The translations under genes and the position numbers were made by a program. Below are positions 31,152-38,165 of a stretch of 38,165 nt of DNA, piece after piece. The notes beneath the pieces were generated by a model. The model was not told the origin of the DNA and made no database searches. It saw nothing but the letters and a program-made list of their open reading frames with translations. Position 1 is the first letter of the stretch. Each line of letters starts with the position of its first letter. The DNA is from Spirochaetota bacterium (lineage in GTDB: Bacteria > Spirochaetota > UBA4802 > UBA5550), in assembly GCA_016929135.1 (NCBI GenBank), contig JAFGJK010000119.1, forward strand, positions 1-38,165. Reading direction: 5' to 3'.

Positions 31152-32393
31152 TCACGGGCGTACCGTCCCCCGCTTCTGCAGGGAGGCCTTCATGCCTCGA
31201 AGCGACGCCTTCACCTCCTCGGTATTGTCGTGCATCTGCACCACCGTCCTCTCCGCCATCTCGTTGATGACGATCGACGGCCTCTCGTAAAGGACCACAT
31301 TCGACTGGAAATCGTGCTTCTCGGATTCGTGGATAACCCAGTAGTAGATGACCCTGCTGAAGTGCTCCGAGAGATAGGGGATGAAGTAGTTGGCAAAGGA
31401 ATCGCGGAAGACCACGCCGCGGGGCAGGTCCCTCCTGCCGGTCTCCATGGCGAAGATGCCGAAGTCCATGTTCTTGTTCTTCTCGTTGAGAACGAGCTTG
31501 GGGAAGTTCTCCTGGTAGAACTTGCCGATGTCCATGTTTTTGCGCGCCCTGGGCGGGCGCTTCGGCACCAGGGTGATGGCGGGGAGCGAGTACTGATCCT
31601 TCAGCCCCGCCAGAAGCGCCAGGTCGCCGCCGGTAATCGTGACCGTCTTCTGGTCGAAGTCGGAGAGATCCATGGCCTTCAGGCGCGGGAACCAGCGCGT
31701 TATGTGCTCCATGATCGCCCGGTAGCCGAAGAAGCCGCCGACCTCGTTCCAGTGGGTGTCGGTCTGGAAGTATACCTGGAACCGCTTCTTCGCCTCCAGG
31801 AGGGGCTCGCGCAGGTCTATAACGTCCACCGTCGTGTGGGCCCTCAGGTACTCCACCAGCTGGTCCACATGGGACTTCGCGTTCGTCTTGGTCATCCATT
31901 CGGGGAGGAATTCCGGGTAGATGGAATGCTTGTCCGGCACGATCACGAAGAAGTACCGGGCCCCCATGCGCTGGCAGAAGCTCTGTCGCTCCTCCAGGAT
32001 GGTGGCCATGCGCCGGAGGTCCTTGTCCGTGAGGGGGGCCGCCGAGCGGTACTGGTCGAAGGCGTCGCCGCCGGACCAGTAGAGCCAGTTGTTCTTGCCG
32101 AAGAGGACGTTGTTCCTGTTGACGTTCTTCACGTAGCGGGTCATGATGATATTGTAGGTCCTTATGAGCTGGGGGCGGAATCCGTAGTTGTCACTGTAAT
32201 AGTCGGCGAACTTCGACGGGTACTCGCTGATGGACTTCCATTCCCATTTCCACTGCGGCAACTTCGCCAGGGTCCTCTTTTCGTCGATTGCCGCGGTGGG
32301 CTTGAAGCCGCACACCATGCTCGTCGTGGGGAGCCAGATGACGGCGATGAACGCCGTAATGATAAGAAGTTCGGAGAATTTTTTCGCGTTCAT
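31152..32393 (-). CDS. AlgJ/AlgX-like SGNH-fold acyltransferase partner
   Basis: The 413-aa protein has an N-terminal membrane anchor or uncleaved signal (residues 9-29) and a periplasmic SGNH-hydrolase-like domain. The catalytic features are FQTDTHWNEVGG with the Asp-x-His pair at 212-214 and GVVFRDSFANYFIPYLSEHF with the likely nucleophile Ser332 (RDSF, as in AlgJ/AlgX). Earlier parts are also typical: SDNYGFRPQLIRTYN, FGKNNWLYW and FFVIVPDKHSIYPE. In alginate producers AlgJ/AlgX place acetyl groups delivered by AlgI onto the polymer in the periplasm. It lies nine bases after the AlgI-like gene in the same direction. No alginate synthesis genes are present, so the acceptor is probably another surface glycan. 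Confidence 0.9.
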   Translation of the reverse strand: MNAKKFSELLIITAFIAVIWLPTTSMVCGFKPTAAIDEKRTLAKLPQWKWEWKSISEYPSKFADYYSDNYGFRPQLIRTYNIIMTRYVKNVNRNNVLFGKNNWLYWSGGDAFDQYRSAAPLTDKDLRRMATILEERQSFCQRMGARYFFVIVPDKHSIYPEFLPEWMTKTNAKSHVDQLVEYLRAHTTVDVIDLREPLLEAKKRFQVYFQTDTHWNEVGGFFGYRAIMEHITRWFPRLKAMDLSDFDQKTVTITGGDLALLAGLKDQYSLPAITLVPKRPPRARKNMDIGKFYQENFPKLVLNEKNKNMDFGIFAMETGRRDLPRGVVFRDSFANYFIPYLSEHFSRVIYYWVIHESEKHDFQSNVVLYERPSIVINEMAERTVVQMHDNTEEVKASLRGMKASLQKRGTVRP

Positions 32394-32402
32394 TGTCGCC
32401 GC

Positions 32403-33854
32403 CTAGAACCTGAAGTATATGAAGGGATTGTAGGTGCTCGCCGAAAGCTTTATGATGGAGAGCCCGAGGATCCCCATGAGCAACAGCACCTTCACGCTCG
32501 GGTAGATCGCCAGCGCCGCCCTCGAGATCCTTCCGGTCTGACGGTTTATCCACGTGGTGATCAGCTCGTCCAGGTAGGGGCATATCGGCGCGCAGCCGAT
32601 GATCCCCAGGACGAGGGCGATCCAGGTCTCCATCTGCATGTAGAAGAATATATGGTGGCCGGCGCCGGTCCCCCTGGCGAAGCCGAAGAGGGCCGCCAGG
32701 TGGTTGAAGGCGATGGCGGCGGTGTCCGCCCTGAACATGGCGTGACCGATGAGTATTACCAGCAGCGCGTACATCAGCTGCAGCGGCTTGAAGCGCAGCT
32801 TCTCCGGCTTGATCCACCCGGCCCGCTCCAGGGCCATGAAGAGGCCGTTCCAGAGCCCCCAGAAGAGGAAGTGCCACTCGGCCCCGTGCCAGAAGGCGGT
32901 GGCCACGAAGATGATCATCAGGTTGAAATAGGTCCTGGCAGTGGAGCACCGGCTCCCCCCCAGGGAGATGTAGAGGTAGTCCCGCATCCAGCTGGTGAGG
33001 GAGATATGCCACCGCTTCCAGTGTTCCCGTATGGACAGCGAGATATAGGGGTAGTTGAAGTTCTCAAGAAAGGTGAATCCCAGCATGTGCCCGAGCCCGA
33101 TGGCCATGTCGGAGTAGCCGGAGAAGTCGAAGTAGAGCTGGAGCGAGTAGCAGATGCTCCCCGCCCAGGCAAGGGTCGTGGTGAGGTCGTTCGCCGGCAG
33201 GGTGAAGACGCGGTCAGCCGTGATCGCCAGGGTGTTGGCGATGAGCATCTTCTTACCCAGGCCGATGATGAAGCGCTTGATTCCCAGGGCGAACTTCTCC
33301 CGGGAGATTGTCCTGCGGGTTAACTGCGTGGCCACGTCGTGGTACCGCACGATGGGGCCCGCGATGAGCTGCGGGAAGAGGGTGATGTAGAGCGCGATAT
33401 CCGTCAGCTTCTCCTGCGCCTTCACCTCTTTCCGGTAGACGTCGATCACATAGGAGAGGGCCTGGAAGGTGAAAAAGGATATCCCGATGGGGAGGTGGAT
33501 CCTGGGGTTCGGGATCGTGCAGGCGCCGAAGAATTCAAGGATTGCGTTGACGTTCGCCACCATGAAATTGGCGTACTTGAAGAAGCCCAGAAGGCCCAGG
33601 TTGATCAGCGTTGCAATGATGACAAGGGTTCGCTGAGAAAGCCTCCCCCGATTGCGCTCGATCCAGACGCCCAGGAAGTAGTTCGCCGAGATCGAGACGA
33701 TCATGATAATGGTGTAGTACTTTTCCCCGTATGCGTAGAAGAAGAGGCTCGCCAGGAGGAGCCAGAGGTTCCTGAAGCGCTTCCCCAGAATGAAATGGAT
33801 CGTCAGGACTACGGGGAGAAAGATGAAAAGAAAATGGACGGAGCTGAAGACCAT
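32403..33854 (-). CDS. MBOAT-family O-acyltransferase, AlgI-like
   Basis: The 483-aa integral membrane protein has about eleven hydrophobic segments and the MBOAT core. It includes SFFTFQALSYVIDVYR at 126-141, LFPQLIAGPIVRYHD at 159-173, LYFDFSGYSDMAIGLGHMLGF at 240-260, EHWKRWHISLTSWMRDYLY at 277-295 and the catalytic-histidine region ATAFWHGAEWHFLFWG with His323. MBOAT proteins such as AlgI, PatA and DltB pass acyl groups from a cytoplasmic donor across the inner membrane to a periplasmic acceptor enzyme, here the AlgJ-like protein encoded next. The length is close to AlgI. GAAGGG precedes the ATG at 33854. A 92-base gap separates it from ilvD upstream. Confidence 0.94.
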   Translation of the reverse strand: MVFSSVHFLFIFLPVVLTIHFILGKRFRNLWLLLASLFFYAYGEKYYTIIMIVSISANYFLGVWIERNRGRLSQRTLVIIATLINLGLLGFFKYANFMVANVNAILEFFGACTIPNPRIHLPIGISFFTFQALSYVIDVYRKEVKAQEKLTDIALYITLFPQLIAGPIVRYHDVATQLTRRTISREKFALGIKRFIIGLGKKMLIANTLAITADRVFTLPANDLTTTLAWAGSICYSLQLYFDFSGYSDMAIGLGHMLGFTFLENFNYPYISLSIREHWKRWHISLTSWMRDYLYISLGGSRCSTARTYFNLMIIFVATAFWHGAEWHFLFWGLWNGLFMALERAGWIKPEKLRFKPLQLMYALLVILIGHAMFRADTAAIAFNHLAALFGFARGTGAGHHIFFYMQMETWIALVLGIIGCAPICPYLDELITTWINRQTGRISRAALAIYPSVKVLLLMGILGLSIIKLSASTYNPFIYFRF

Positions 33855-33946
33855 AGGGTTACCCTTCTACCGGTGGCGTCGTGTCAGATGGGGGATGAGG
33901 TTCAGTCCTAACCGGGTTTTTGTCAATAAAAAACGCCCCGGGATTT

Positions 33947-35785
33947 CTATTTTTTGGGGAGCACCCGCACCGCGCCGCGATCGGCCGATGAGACCAGCAG
34001 CGCGTAGGTACCCAGCGCCTGGGAAATCTCCCGCTCCCTGTCGCCGGGGGTGAAGGCGTCGCCGCCGCGGGCCATCTCCCGCCGTCTCCGCTCCTCCAGC
34101 GTCTTTTCGTCAAGTCGCACGCGGATGGAGCGCTTCGGGATATCGATGTCGATGATGTCGCCGTCATCCACCAGGGCGATTTCCCCGCCCGAGGCCGCCT
34201 CGGGGGACACGTGGCCGATGGAGAGGCCCGAGGTGCCGCCGGAGAACCTGCCGTCGGTGACCAGGGCGCATTCCTTCCCCAGGTGCATCGACTTGATGTA
34301 GGAGGTGGGGTAGAGCATCTCCTGCATGCCCGGTCCCCCCTTCGGGCCCTCGTAGCGGATCAGCACCACGTCGCCGGCTTTTACGGCGCCGCCGATGATG
34401 GCGTCGCATGCCGCTTCCTGCGAAGAGAAGACCCTGGCGGGCCCGGAGAAGGTGAAGATGGAGGGGTCGACGCCCGCGGTCTTCACGATGCAGCCGCCCC
34501 GGGCGATGTTGCCGAAGAGCACCGCGAGGCCCCCGTCCCGGGAATAGCAGTGCTCGCCGTCCCTGACGCACCCCTTCTCCCGGTCGTCGTCCAGTGAGTC
34601 GTAGTAGGCTTCATGCGATCCCATGACCAGGTTCCTTTCCGCCTTCCCCGGCGCGCTCAGGAAGCGTCGCCTGGCGGTCTCGCTGGCCGTGGGGCGCATG
34701 ATGTCGAAGCGGTCCAGCGCCTCCTGTAGCGAGGGGGCGTCCACGCGTCTCACCGAGGTGTCGACGAGGCCGAGCCGGTCAAGCTCCCCCATGATGGAGA
34801 GGATGCCCCCCGCCCGGTTCACGTCCTCCAGGTGATACTGGGAGCTGGGGGCCACCTTGCAGAGGTTCGGCACCCTCCGGGAAAGGGCATCGATGTCCTT
34901 CATGGAAAAGTCCACCCCCGCCTCGACCGCCACCGCCAGGAGGTGCAGTACCGTGTTGGAGGACCCCCCCATGGCGATGTCCAGGGTCATGGCGTTCATG
35001 AAGGCCTCCCTGGTGGCGATGGACCGGGGGAGCATCGAGGCGTCGCCGTCGCGGTAGTACCTGAGGGCGTTGTCCACGATGATGCCCGCGGCCTCCTCGA
35101 AGAGGGCGGTCCGGTTCACGTGCGTCGCCACCACGGTGCCGTTTCCCGGCAGGGCGAGCCCCAGCGCCTCGCAGAGGCAGTTCATGGAATTGGCGGTGAA
35201 CATGCCGGAGCAGGAACCGCAGGAGGGGCAGGCCGCCCGCTCGATCCTGTCGATCTCATCGTCCGGAACCGAGGGGTCTGCCGAGAGGACCATGGCGTCG
35301 ATGAGGTCGTATTTCCTGTCGCCGATAACGCCCGCCTCCATTGGACCGCCGGATACGAAGATTGCCGGGATGTTCAGGCGCATGGCCGCCATGAGCATCC
35401 CGGGGATGATCTTGTCGCAGTTGGGAATGCAGACCATGGCGTCCACCCTGTGGGCGTTGCACATGTATTCCACCGAGTCGGCGATGAGGTCCCTGGAGGG
35501 GAGGGAGTAGAGCATCCCCTGATGCCCCATGGCGATGCCGTCGTCTATGGCGATGGTGTTGAACTCCGCCGCGAAGCAGCCCCGTTCCTCTATCACACGC
35601 TTCACCCGTTGGCCTATCTCGTGGAGATGGACGTGCCCGGGGACGAACTGCGTGAAGGAGTTGACCACGGCGAAGATGGGCTTCCCGAACTGGGACTCCT
35701 TCATGCCGTTGGCGCGCCAGAGGGCCCGGGCCCCCGCCATCCTCCTGCCGCCGGTACTGAGATCACTTCGCAGTGGTATTGCCAT
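33947..35785 (-). CDS. ilvD: Dihydroxy-acid dehydratase
   Basis: IlvD dehydrates 2,3-dihydroxy-isovalerate and 2,3-dihydroxy-3-methylvalerate to the keto acid precursors of valine and isoleucine (and leucine). The 612-aa protein follows E. coli IlvD (616 aa) closely throughout: [45 protein letters not shown]-like [11 protein letters not shown] (Cys123), [19 protein letters not shown] (Cys192 region), [19 protein letters not shown] and [20 protein letters not shown]. The SFTQFVPGH variant lacks the extra cysteine of the [2Fe-2S] plant/archaeal type. It is therefore the oxygen-sensitive [4Fe-4S] class. The frame is open 74 codons further upstream, but the ATG at 35785 (MAIPLRSD) matches the family start and has GAGAGGAG upstream. 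No other branched-chain gene is nearby. Confidence 0.96.
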   Translation of the reverse strand: MAIPLRSDLSTGGRRMAGARALWRANGMKESQFGKPIFAVVNSFTQFVPGHVHLHEIGQRVKRVIEERGCFAAEFNTIAIDDGIAMGHQGMLYSLPSRDLIADSVEYMCNAHRVDAMVCIPNCDKIIPGMLMAAMRLNIPAIFVSGGPMEAGVIGDRKYDLIDAMVLSADPSVPDDEIDRIERAACPSCGSCSGMFTANSMNCLCEALGLALPGNGTVVATHVNRTALFEEAAGIIVDNALRYYRDGDASMLPRSIATREAFMNAMTLDIAMGGSSNTVLHLLAVAVEAGVDFSMKDIDALSRRVPNLCKVAPSSQYHLEDVNRAGGILSIMGELDRLGLVDTSVRRVDAPSLQEALDRFDIMRPTASETARRRFLSAPGKAERNLVMGSHEAYYDSLDDDREKGCVRDGEHCYSRDGGLAVLFGNIARGGCIVKTAGVDPSIFTFSGPARVFSSQEAACDAIIGGAVKAGDVVLIRYEGPKGGPGMQEMLYPTSYIKSMHLGKECALVTDGRFSGGTSGLSIGHVSPEAASGGEIALVDDGDIIDIDIPKRSIRVRLDEKTLEERRRREMARGGDAFTPGDREREISQALGTYALLVSSADRGAVRVLPKK

Positions 35786-36051
35786 GGCTACAACGCTCCT
35801 CTCCCTGTTGATCTGTGGCCACCGAGGTGTGAATGAACAGGTTTTATCAATCCGGGCGATTGTCAAGAGGAATAATCGATAAATACGGACCTCTTTGGGG
35901 CGGCAGAGCATCGCCTGTCCGGGACCGGAGCCCTGTTTTCGGGGCCAGAGCCTGTTCCCTGCTGAGATCAAGACGGGAAAATCCGCAGTTTCCCCGGATG
36001 CCGGCATATGCCATTATAAGCCCCTGAGGGGAATCGGCCGATAAGGTATGT

Positions 36052-36456
36052 ATGAGACGTCACATGGCGATACTACCGCTCCTCCTGCTGGTCGGTTCGG
36101 CGGGGATTTCCCAGGAAGAGGCCGGCGGGCTCAGGGAGATTGCCGCGGGGATCGACAGGTACCGGAACACCAACGTGACCATGAGGCTGAAGTTGAAGCT
36201 CCATGACAGTGTCTTCGAGAAGATCGTCTTCTATGACGCAAAAAACCACGACATCGAGTTCGACATATCCCGCAGGGAGGACAGGAAGAGGCTTGCCGGG
36301 CAGATGCGGGACATCCATGAGGGGATGGTCTATCGGGTCGTCTTTACGGTACGGGACGTGAGCCCTCTGGGGGTGCTTCTGGGGGACCTCCTGGAATTCC
36401 GGCCGCTGCTGCTGGACCTCCTCCCCGGGGGTGCTAAAATGAAGAAGGCAGAATAG
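36052..36456 (+). CDS. Small secreted protein of unknown function, 134 aa
   Basis: I recognise no family. The product has a short signal peptide (MRRHMAILPLLLLVGSAGIS, cut near Gln21). The rest is charged: GLREIAAGIDRYRNTNVTMRLKLKL, a strand-rich middle (SVFEKIVFYDAKNHDIEFDIS) and MVYRVVFTVRDVSPLGVLLGDLLEF. The middle looks like a small beta barrel or OB-like domain, which is a guess. AAGG lies five bases before the ATG at 36052; an ATG at 36064 would still keep the hydrophobic core. The stop lies inside a strong hairpin. It is a single gene, divergent from ilvD with 266 bases between starts. Confidence 0.7.
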   Translation: MRRHMAILPLLLLVGSAGISQEEAGGLREIAAGIDRYRNTNVTMRLKLKLHDSVFEKIVFYDAKNHDIEFDISRREDRKRLAGQMRDIHEGMVYRVVFTVRDVSPLGVLLGDLLEFRPLLLDLLPGGAKMKKAE

Positions 36457-36479
36457 CTGGGCGGCTATACTGCCTTCTT
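36442..36479 (+). terminator. Long hairpin overlapping the stop of the 36052 gene
   Basis: AAGAAGGCAG (36442-36451) pairs with CTGCCTTCTT (36470-36479). After an A-A mismatch, ATAGC (36453-36457) pairs with GCTAT (36464-36468), giving 15 base pairs around a six-base loop. The tail TTCATT is only weakly T-rich. The stop TAG lies inside the stem. Confidence 0.55.
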
Positions 36480-36504
36480 TCATTAATGCAGTGCCAAGAA
36501 CCCA

Positions 36505-36556
36505 ATATGGTAAAGTCGGGAGGGAATTACCATATCCGATCTTGTATTATTATAAT
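36505..36556 (+). promoter_or_regulatory. Inverted repeat overlapping a possible promoter
   Basis: ATATGGTAA (36505-36513) and TTACCATAT (36527-36535) form a perfect nine-base inverted repeat with a 13-base spacer. TTACCA within the right arm is a 4-of-6 match to -35, and 18 bases later there is a perfect TATAAT at 36551-36556. This resembles a repressor site over a promoter reading toward rsgA. Confidence 0.45.
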
Positions 36557-36888
36557 CGGCGGGGAACGGAAAAAACTTTAGCGAAAAAAAAATTTTTTTA
36601 CAATTTCTCCCCATTATGCTATGGATGTGTATCAGTACCGCACATACTGGGGTCAGAGCATAGGCGGTGCCGTTGAGATACGGGAGAGGGGTTGTACGAT
36701 GGCTGGAATTCCGTCTAAAAGCATGCGTTTGTATCTGAGCCGGCGGGAATGCATTTGGGGAGACATCGTGATATTCAGAGCGAGCAGACGGCAGGACGCC
36801 GCCGATCCCGCCACCGTAACGAGTATACCGGCTGATGGCGGGCGAGCCTGAATATCGTCGTGTCATTTTAAAAAAGAATAATAATCGC

Positions 36889-36923
36889 AGGGTCTGAAAA
36901 ATTTTCTATTTTTTTCAGACCCT
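36889..36923 (+). promoter_or_regulatory. Perfect 13-bp hairpin in the rsgA leader
   Basis: AGGGTCTGAAAAA (36889-36901) and TTTTTCAGACCCT (36911-36923) are exactly complementary around a nine-base T-rich loop. The hairpin ends 15 bases before the rsgA ATG. The GC part is at the outside and the A/T part inside, the reverse of an intrinsic terminator, and no T-run follows. Confidence 0.6.
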
Positions 36924-36938
36924 CCTTGAGTGATTGCC

Positions 36939-37865
36939 ATGAACGGGGTGGTGACAAAGGTCTACGGAAGGTACTACACCGTCACCCATGACGGGGGGGG
37001 GTGTAACTGCGTCCTCATGGGGAGGCTGCGCCTGGGAAGGGAGAACGATCGGTTTTCCGAGGCGGCGGCGGTGGGGGATCTTGTGGAGTTCGCCATAAAC
37101 GACGACGGGGAGACCGGCGCGATCATTTCGGTGCGGGAGAGAAGGAACGCCTTCTCCAGGAAGGACAAGGGGAGGACCGGAGAGGATCTCATCGCCGCGA
37201 ACCTTGACCAGGTGGTGGTGGTGCAGTCCTTCGCCAGGCCGCGCCTGAACCTCCGTTTCGTGGACCGGGTCCTGGTGCGCGGCGTCAAGGAGCGGGTCCC
37301 GGTCTGCCTCTGCGTGAACAAGTCCGACCTGGCGGTTGAGGGGCACGGGGAATACGTCCGTGACTACTACCGGGACACCGGCATCCCGGTCCACCTGGTG
37401 AGCGCCCTGACGGGCGACGGGGTTGAGGACCTGCGGCCGCAGCTGTCGGGAAGGCTCTCGCTCTTCATCGGCTCCTCCGGCGTGGGAAAATCGACGCTCC
37501 TGAACAGGCTCTATCCCCAGCTGGCGCTCAGGACCTCGGAGATATCGGCAAGCACCGGCAAGGGGAGGCATACCACCACGAACGTCGCGATGGTGACCCT
37601 GCCGGACGGGGCCAGGGTGATCGATACACCGGGGCTCAGGGAGTTCGGTCTGATGGACATCGAGCCGAGAGAGCTGGAGGGCTATTTCGAGGATTTTCGG
37701 AGGCACCGGCAGAGGTGCCGCTTCACCCCCTGCACTCATGACCACGAACCGGACTGCAGGGTGAAGAAGATGGTGGAGGCCGGGAAGATCCATGAGGAGC
37801 GGTACATTTCCTACCTGAACATTCTCAGGTCGCTCCAGGAGTATCACGACACCCGCTATGCCTGA
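36939..37865 (+). CDS. rsgA: Ribosome small-subunit-dependent GTPase A
   Basis: RsgA is a circularly permuted GTPase that checks and releases maturing 30S subunits. The 308-aa protein has the N-terminal OB fold (NGVVTKVYGRYYTVTHD, then AAVGDLVEFAIND) and the permuted order of GTPase motifs: G4 NKSD at about 127-130, G5 SAL at 155-157, G1 GSSGVGKS at 178-185 and G3 DTPG at 229-232. The C-terminal zinc knuckle has CRFTPCTHDHEPDC (C260, C265, H267, C273). TGKGRHTTT is the switch region. I chose the ATG at 36939, with GAGTGA five bases upstream; a GTG at 36930 is in frame. The leader contains a long perfect hairpin. Confidence 0.95.
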   Translation: MNGVVTKVYGRYYTVTHDGGGCNCVLMGRLRLGRENDRFSEAAAVGDLVEFAINDDGETGAIISVRERRNAFSRKDKGRTGEDLIAANLDQVVVVQSFARPRLNLRFVDRVLVRGVKERVPVCLCVNKSDLAVEGHGEYVRDYYRDTGIPVHLVSALTGDGVEDLRPQLSGRLSLFIGSSGVGKSTLLNRLYPQLALRTSEISASTGKGRHTTTNVAMVTLPDGARVIDTPGLREFGLMDIEPRELEGYFEDFRRHRQRCRFTPCTHDHEPDCRVKKMVEAGKIHEERYISYLNILRSLQEYHDTRYA

Positions 37866-37909
37866 GGCCCGAAACGCCCTCATTCCGGTAGCAGGGGTGA
37901 ATTATATGG

Positions 37910-37938
37910 TTGACACCCCGCCGATGGCGGGGATAGGC
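37910..37938 (+). promoter_or_regulatory. Possible promoter with palindromic spacer before the ABC gene
   Basis: TTGACA at 37910-37915 is followed by CCCCGCC-GAT-GGCGGGG (37916-37932), a perfect seven-base palindrome filling the 17-base spacer. The -10 position then reads ATAGGC, a poor match. The palindrome may be an operator, or simply an RNA hairpin if transcription comes from rsgA. Confidence 0.4.
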
Positions 37939-37985
37939 TCGCGGGGCATGGCGAGTGTCATTGCCAGGCGGAGATCCAGATACAG

Positions 37986-38165
37986 ATGATAGCGATACAG
38001 GAACTCACCGTGGCCTTTGACGGCAGGAGGGTGCTGGACCGGATCAGCCTCCGGGTCCCGCCGGGGCAGACCATGGCGGTGCTGGGCAAGAACGGTTCCG
38101 GCAAGTCGGTGCTCCTCAAGGCGATCTGCGGGCTCATCGGCGGCTACGAGGGCTCGATCGAGATC
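37986..38165 (+). CDS. ABC transporter ATP-binding protein, N-terminal part (3' end outside window)
   Basis: The first 60 residues are present, starting MIAIQELTVAFDGRRVLDRI and continuing SLRVPPGQTMAVLG to the Walker A loop GKNGSGKSVLL at about 35-45, then KAICGLIGGYEGSIEI. The SVLLKAICGL sequence after the P-loop resembles MlaF, the ATPase of the outer-membrane lipid-asymmetry (Mla/MCE) system, where GSGKSVLLKHIIGL is usual. The signature motif and Walker B lie beyond the window, so the subfamily is only suggested. No clear Shine-Dalgarno precedes the ATG (GGAG is 12 bases upstream). If it is mlaF, an MlaE permease and an MlaD/MCE protein should follow. Confidence 0.85.
   Translation, partial: MIAIQELTVAFDGRRVLDRISLRVPPGQTMAVLGKNGSGKSVLLKAICGLIGGYEGSIEI

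Larger units (their letters stand above)
36457..36938. other. AT-rich intergenic region without a convincing gene
   Basis: This stretch is more AT-rich than its surroundings, with runs such as nine A next to seven T near 36585-36600. Open frames on both strands exist; one from ATG 36700 follows GGGAGAGGGG and could encode about 50 residues. None has a recognisable product or neighbour-like codon use. It contains two inverted repeats that are listed separately. Confidence 0.5.

Noticed and set aside
31230..33323. Open frame of about 697 codons on the plus strand across the AlgJ- and AlgI-like genes
   Set aside because: It spans two genuine convergent-strand genes and their junction. Its composition (Val, Gly, Arg, Glu, Asp, His) is that of antisense reading of high-GC genes.
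33915..33965. Possible terminator after ilvD (CCCC ... GGGGCG followed by six T on the minus strand)
   Set aside because: The stem is only four base pairs with a 16-base loop and a two-base gap before the T-run; too weak to list.
35786..36007. Open extension of 74 codons upstream of ilvD
   Set aside because: The extension has no similarity to IlvD, and the ATG at 35785 gives the normal family N-terminus with a ribosome site.
36621..36866. Short open frames on both strands in the AT-rich region before rsgA
   Set aside because: No family, no consistent codon preference and overlapping alternatives on opposite strands; only the one from ATG 36700 has a ribosome site, which is not enough.

Overview
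This is a high-GC (about 60% by eye) bacterial chromosome segment with tightly packed genes. It has no insertion sequences, phage genes or CRISPR array. The cell is almost certainly diderm: there are lipoprotein and secreted-protein signals, an AlgI/AlgJ-type surface O-acylation pair and the start of an MlaF-like ABC ATPase. The iron-sulfur and molybdopterin redox genes and a [4Fe-4S]-type IlvD suggest an anaerobe. The TPR-rich membrane cluster and several small unknown families remind me of Spirochaetota, but no gene here proves the phylum.

Layout. 1-930: the 3' half of rho, then rpmE and a clear terminator. 1094-3997: a secreted protein of unknown function behind a near-consensus promoter, and an orphan Cache-PAS histidine kinase on the other strand. 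4530-10475 (minus): a probable operon in the order Fe-S protein, TetR regulator, molybdopterin oxidoreductase, FmdE-like protein, membrane protein, mobA. It is read from one promoter whose -35/-10 spacer holds a palindromic operator. A small secreted six-cysteine protein is divergent from it. 11029-13559 (minus): lipoprotein amidase, EamA transporter, divergent Lgt homologue. 13848-18363 (plus): small helical protein, active/inactive M16 peptidase pair, RseC-like protein, a 44-codon ORF and greA. A tRNA-Ala(GGC) follows on the minus strand.

18558-27629 (plus) is the most unusual part. Two membrane-anchored TPR proteins end in Mrr/restriction-endonuclease-like domains that lack the catalytic residues. 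They bracket a protein with NTE-like architecture (cNMP-binding domain, ParA/MinD-like P-loop region, patatin-like domain) whose P-loop and patatin active sites are largely eroded. Also in the cluster are a four-helix membrane protein, a STAS protein, a six-hairpin glycosidase-like protein and a ParB-like protein. My inference is that this is a membrane-associated sensory or scaffolding system built largely from pseudoenzymes.

27635-38165: a small unknown protein, an S1-domain protein, a secreted HEAT-repeat protein, a PolB-type 3'-5' exonuclease, the AlgJ/AlgI-like pair, ilvD, a small secreted protein, an AT-rich structured intergenic region, rsgA and a truncated ABC ATPase gene. Short hairpins near several start codons suggest RNA-level control but are only sequence observations.
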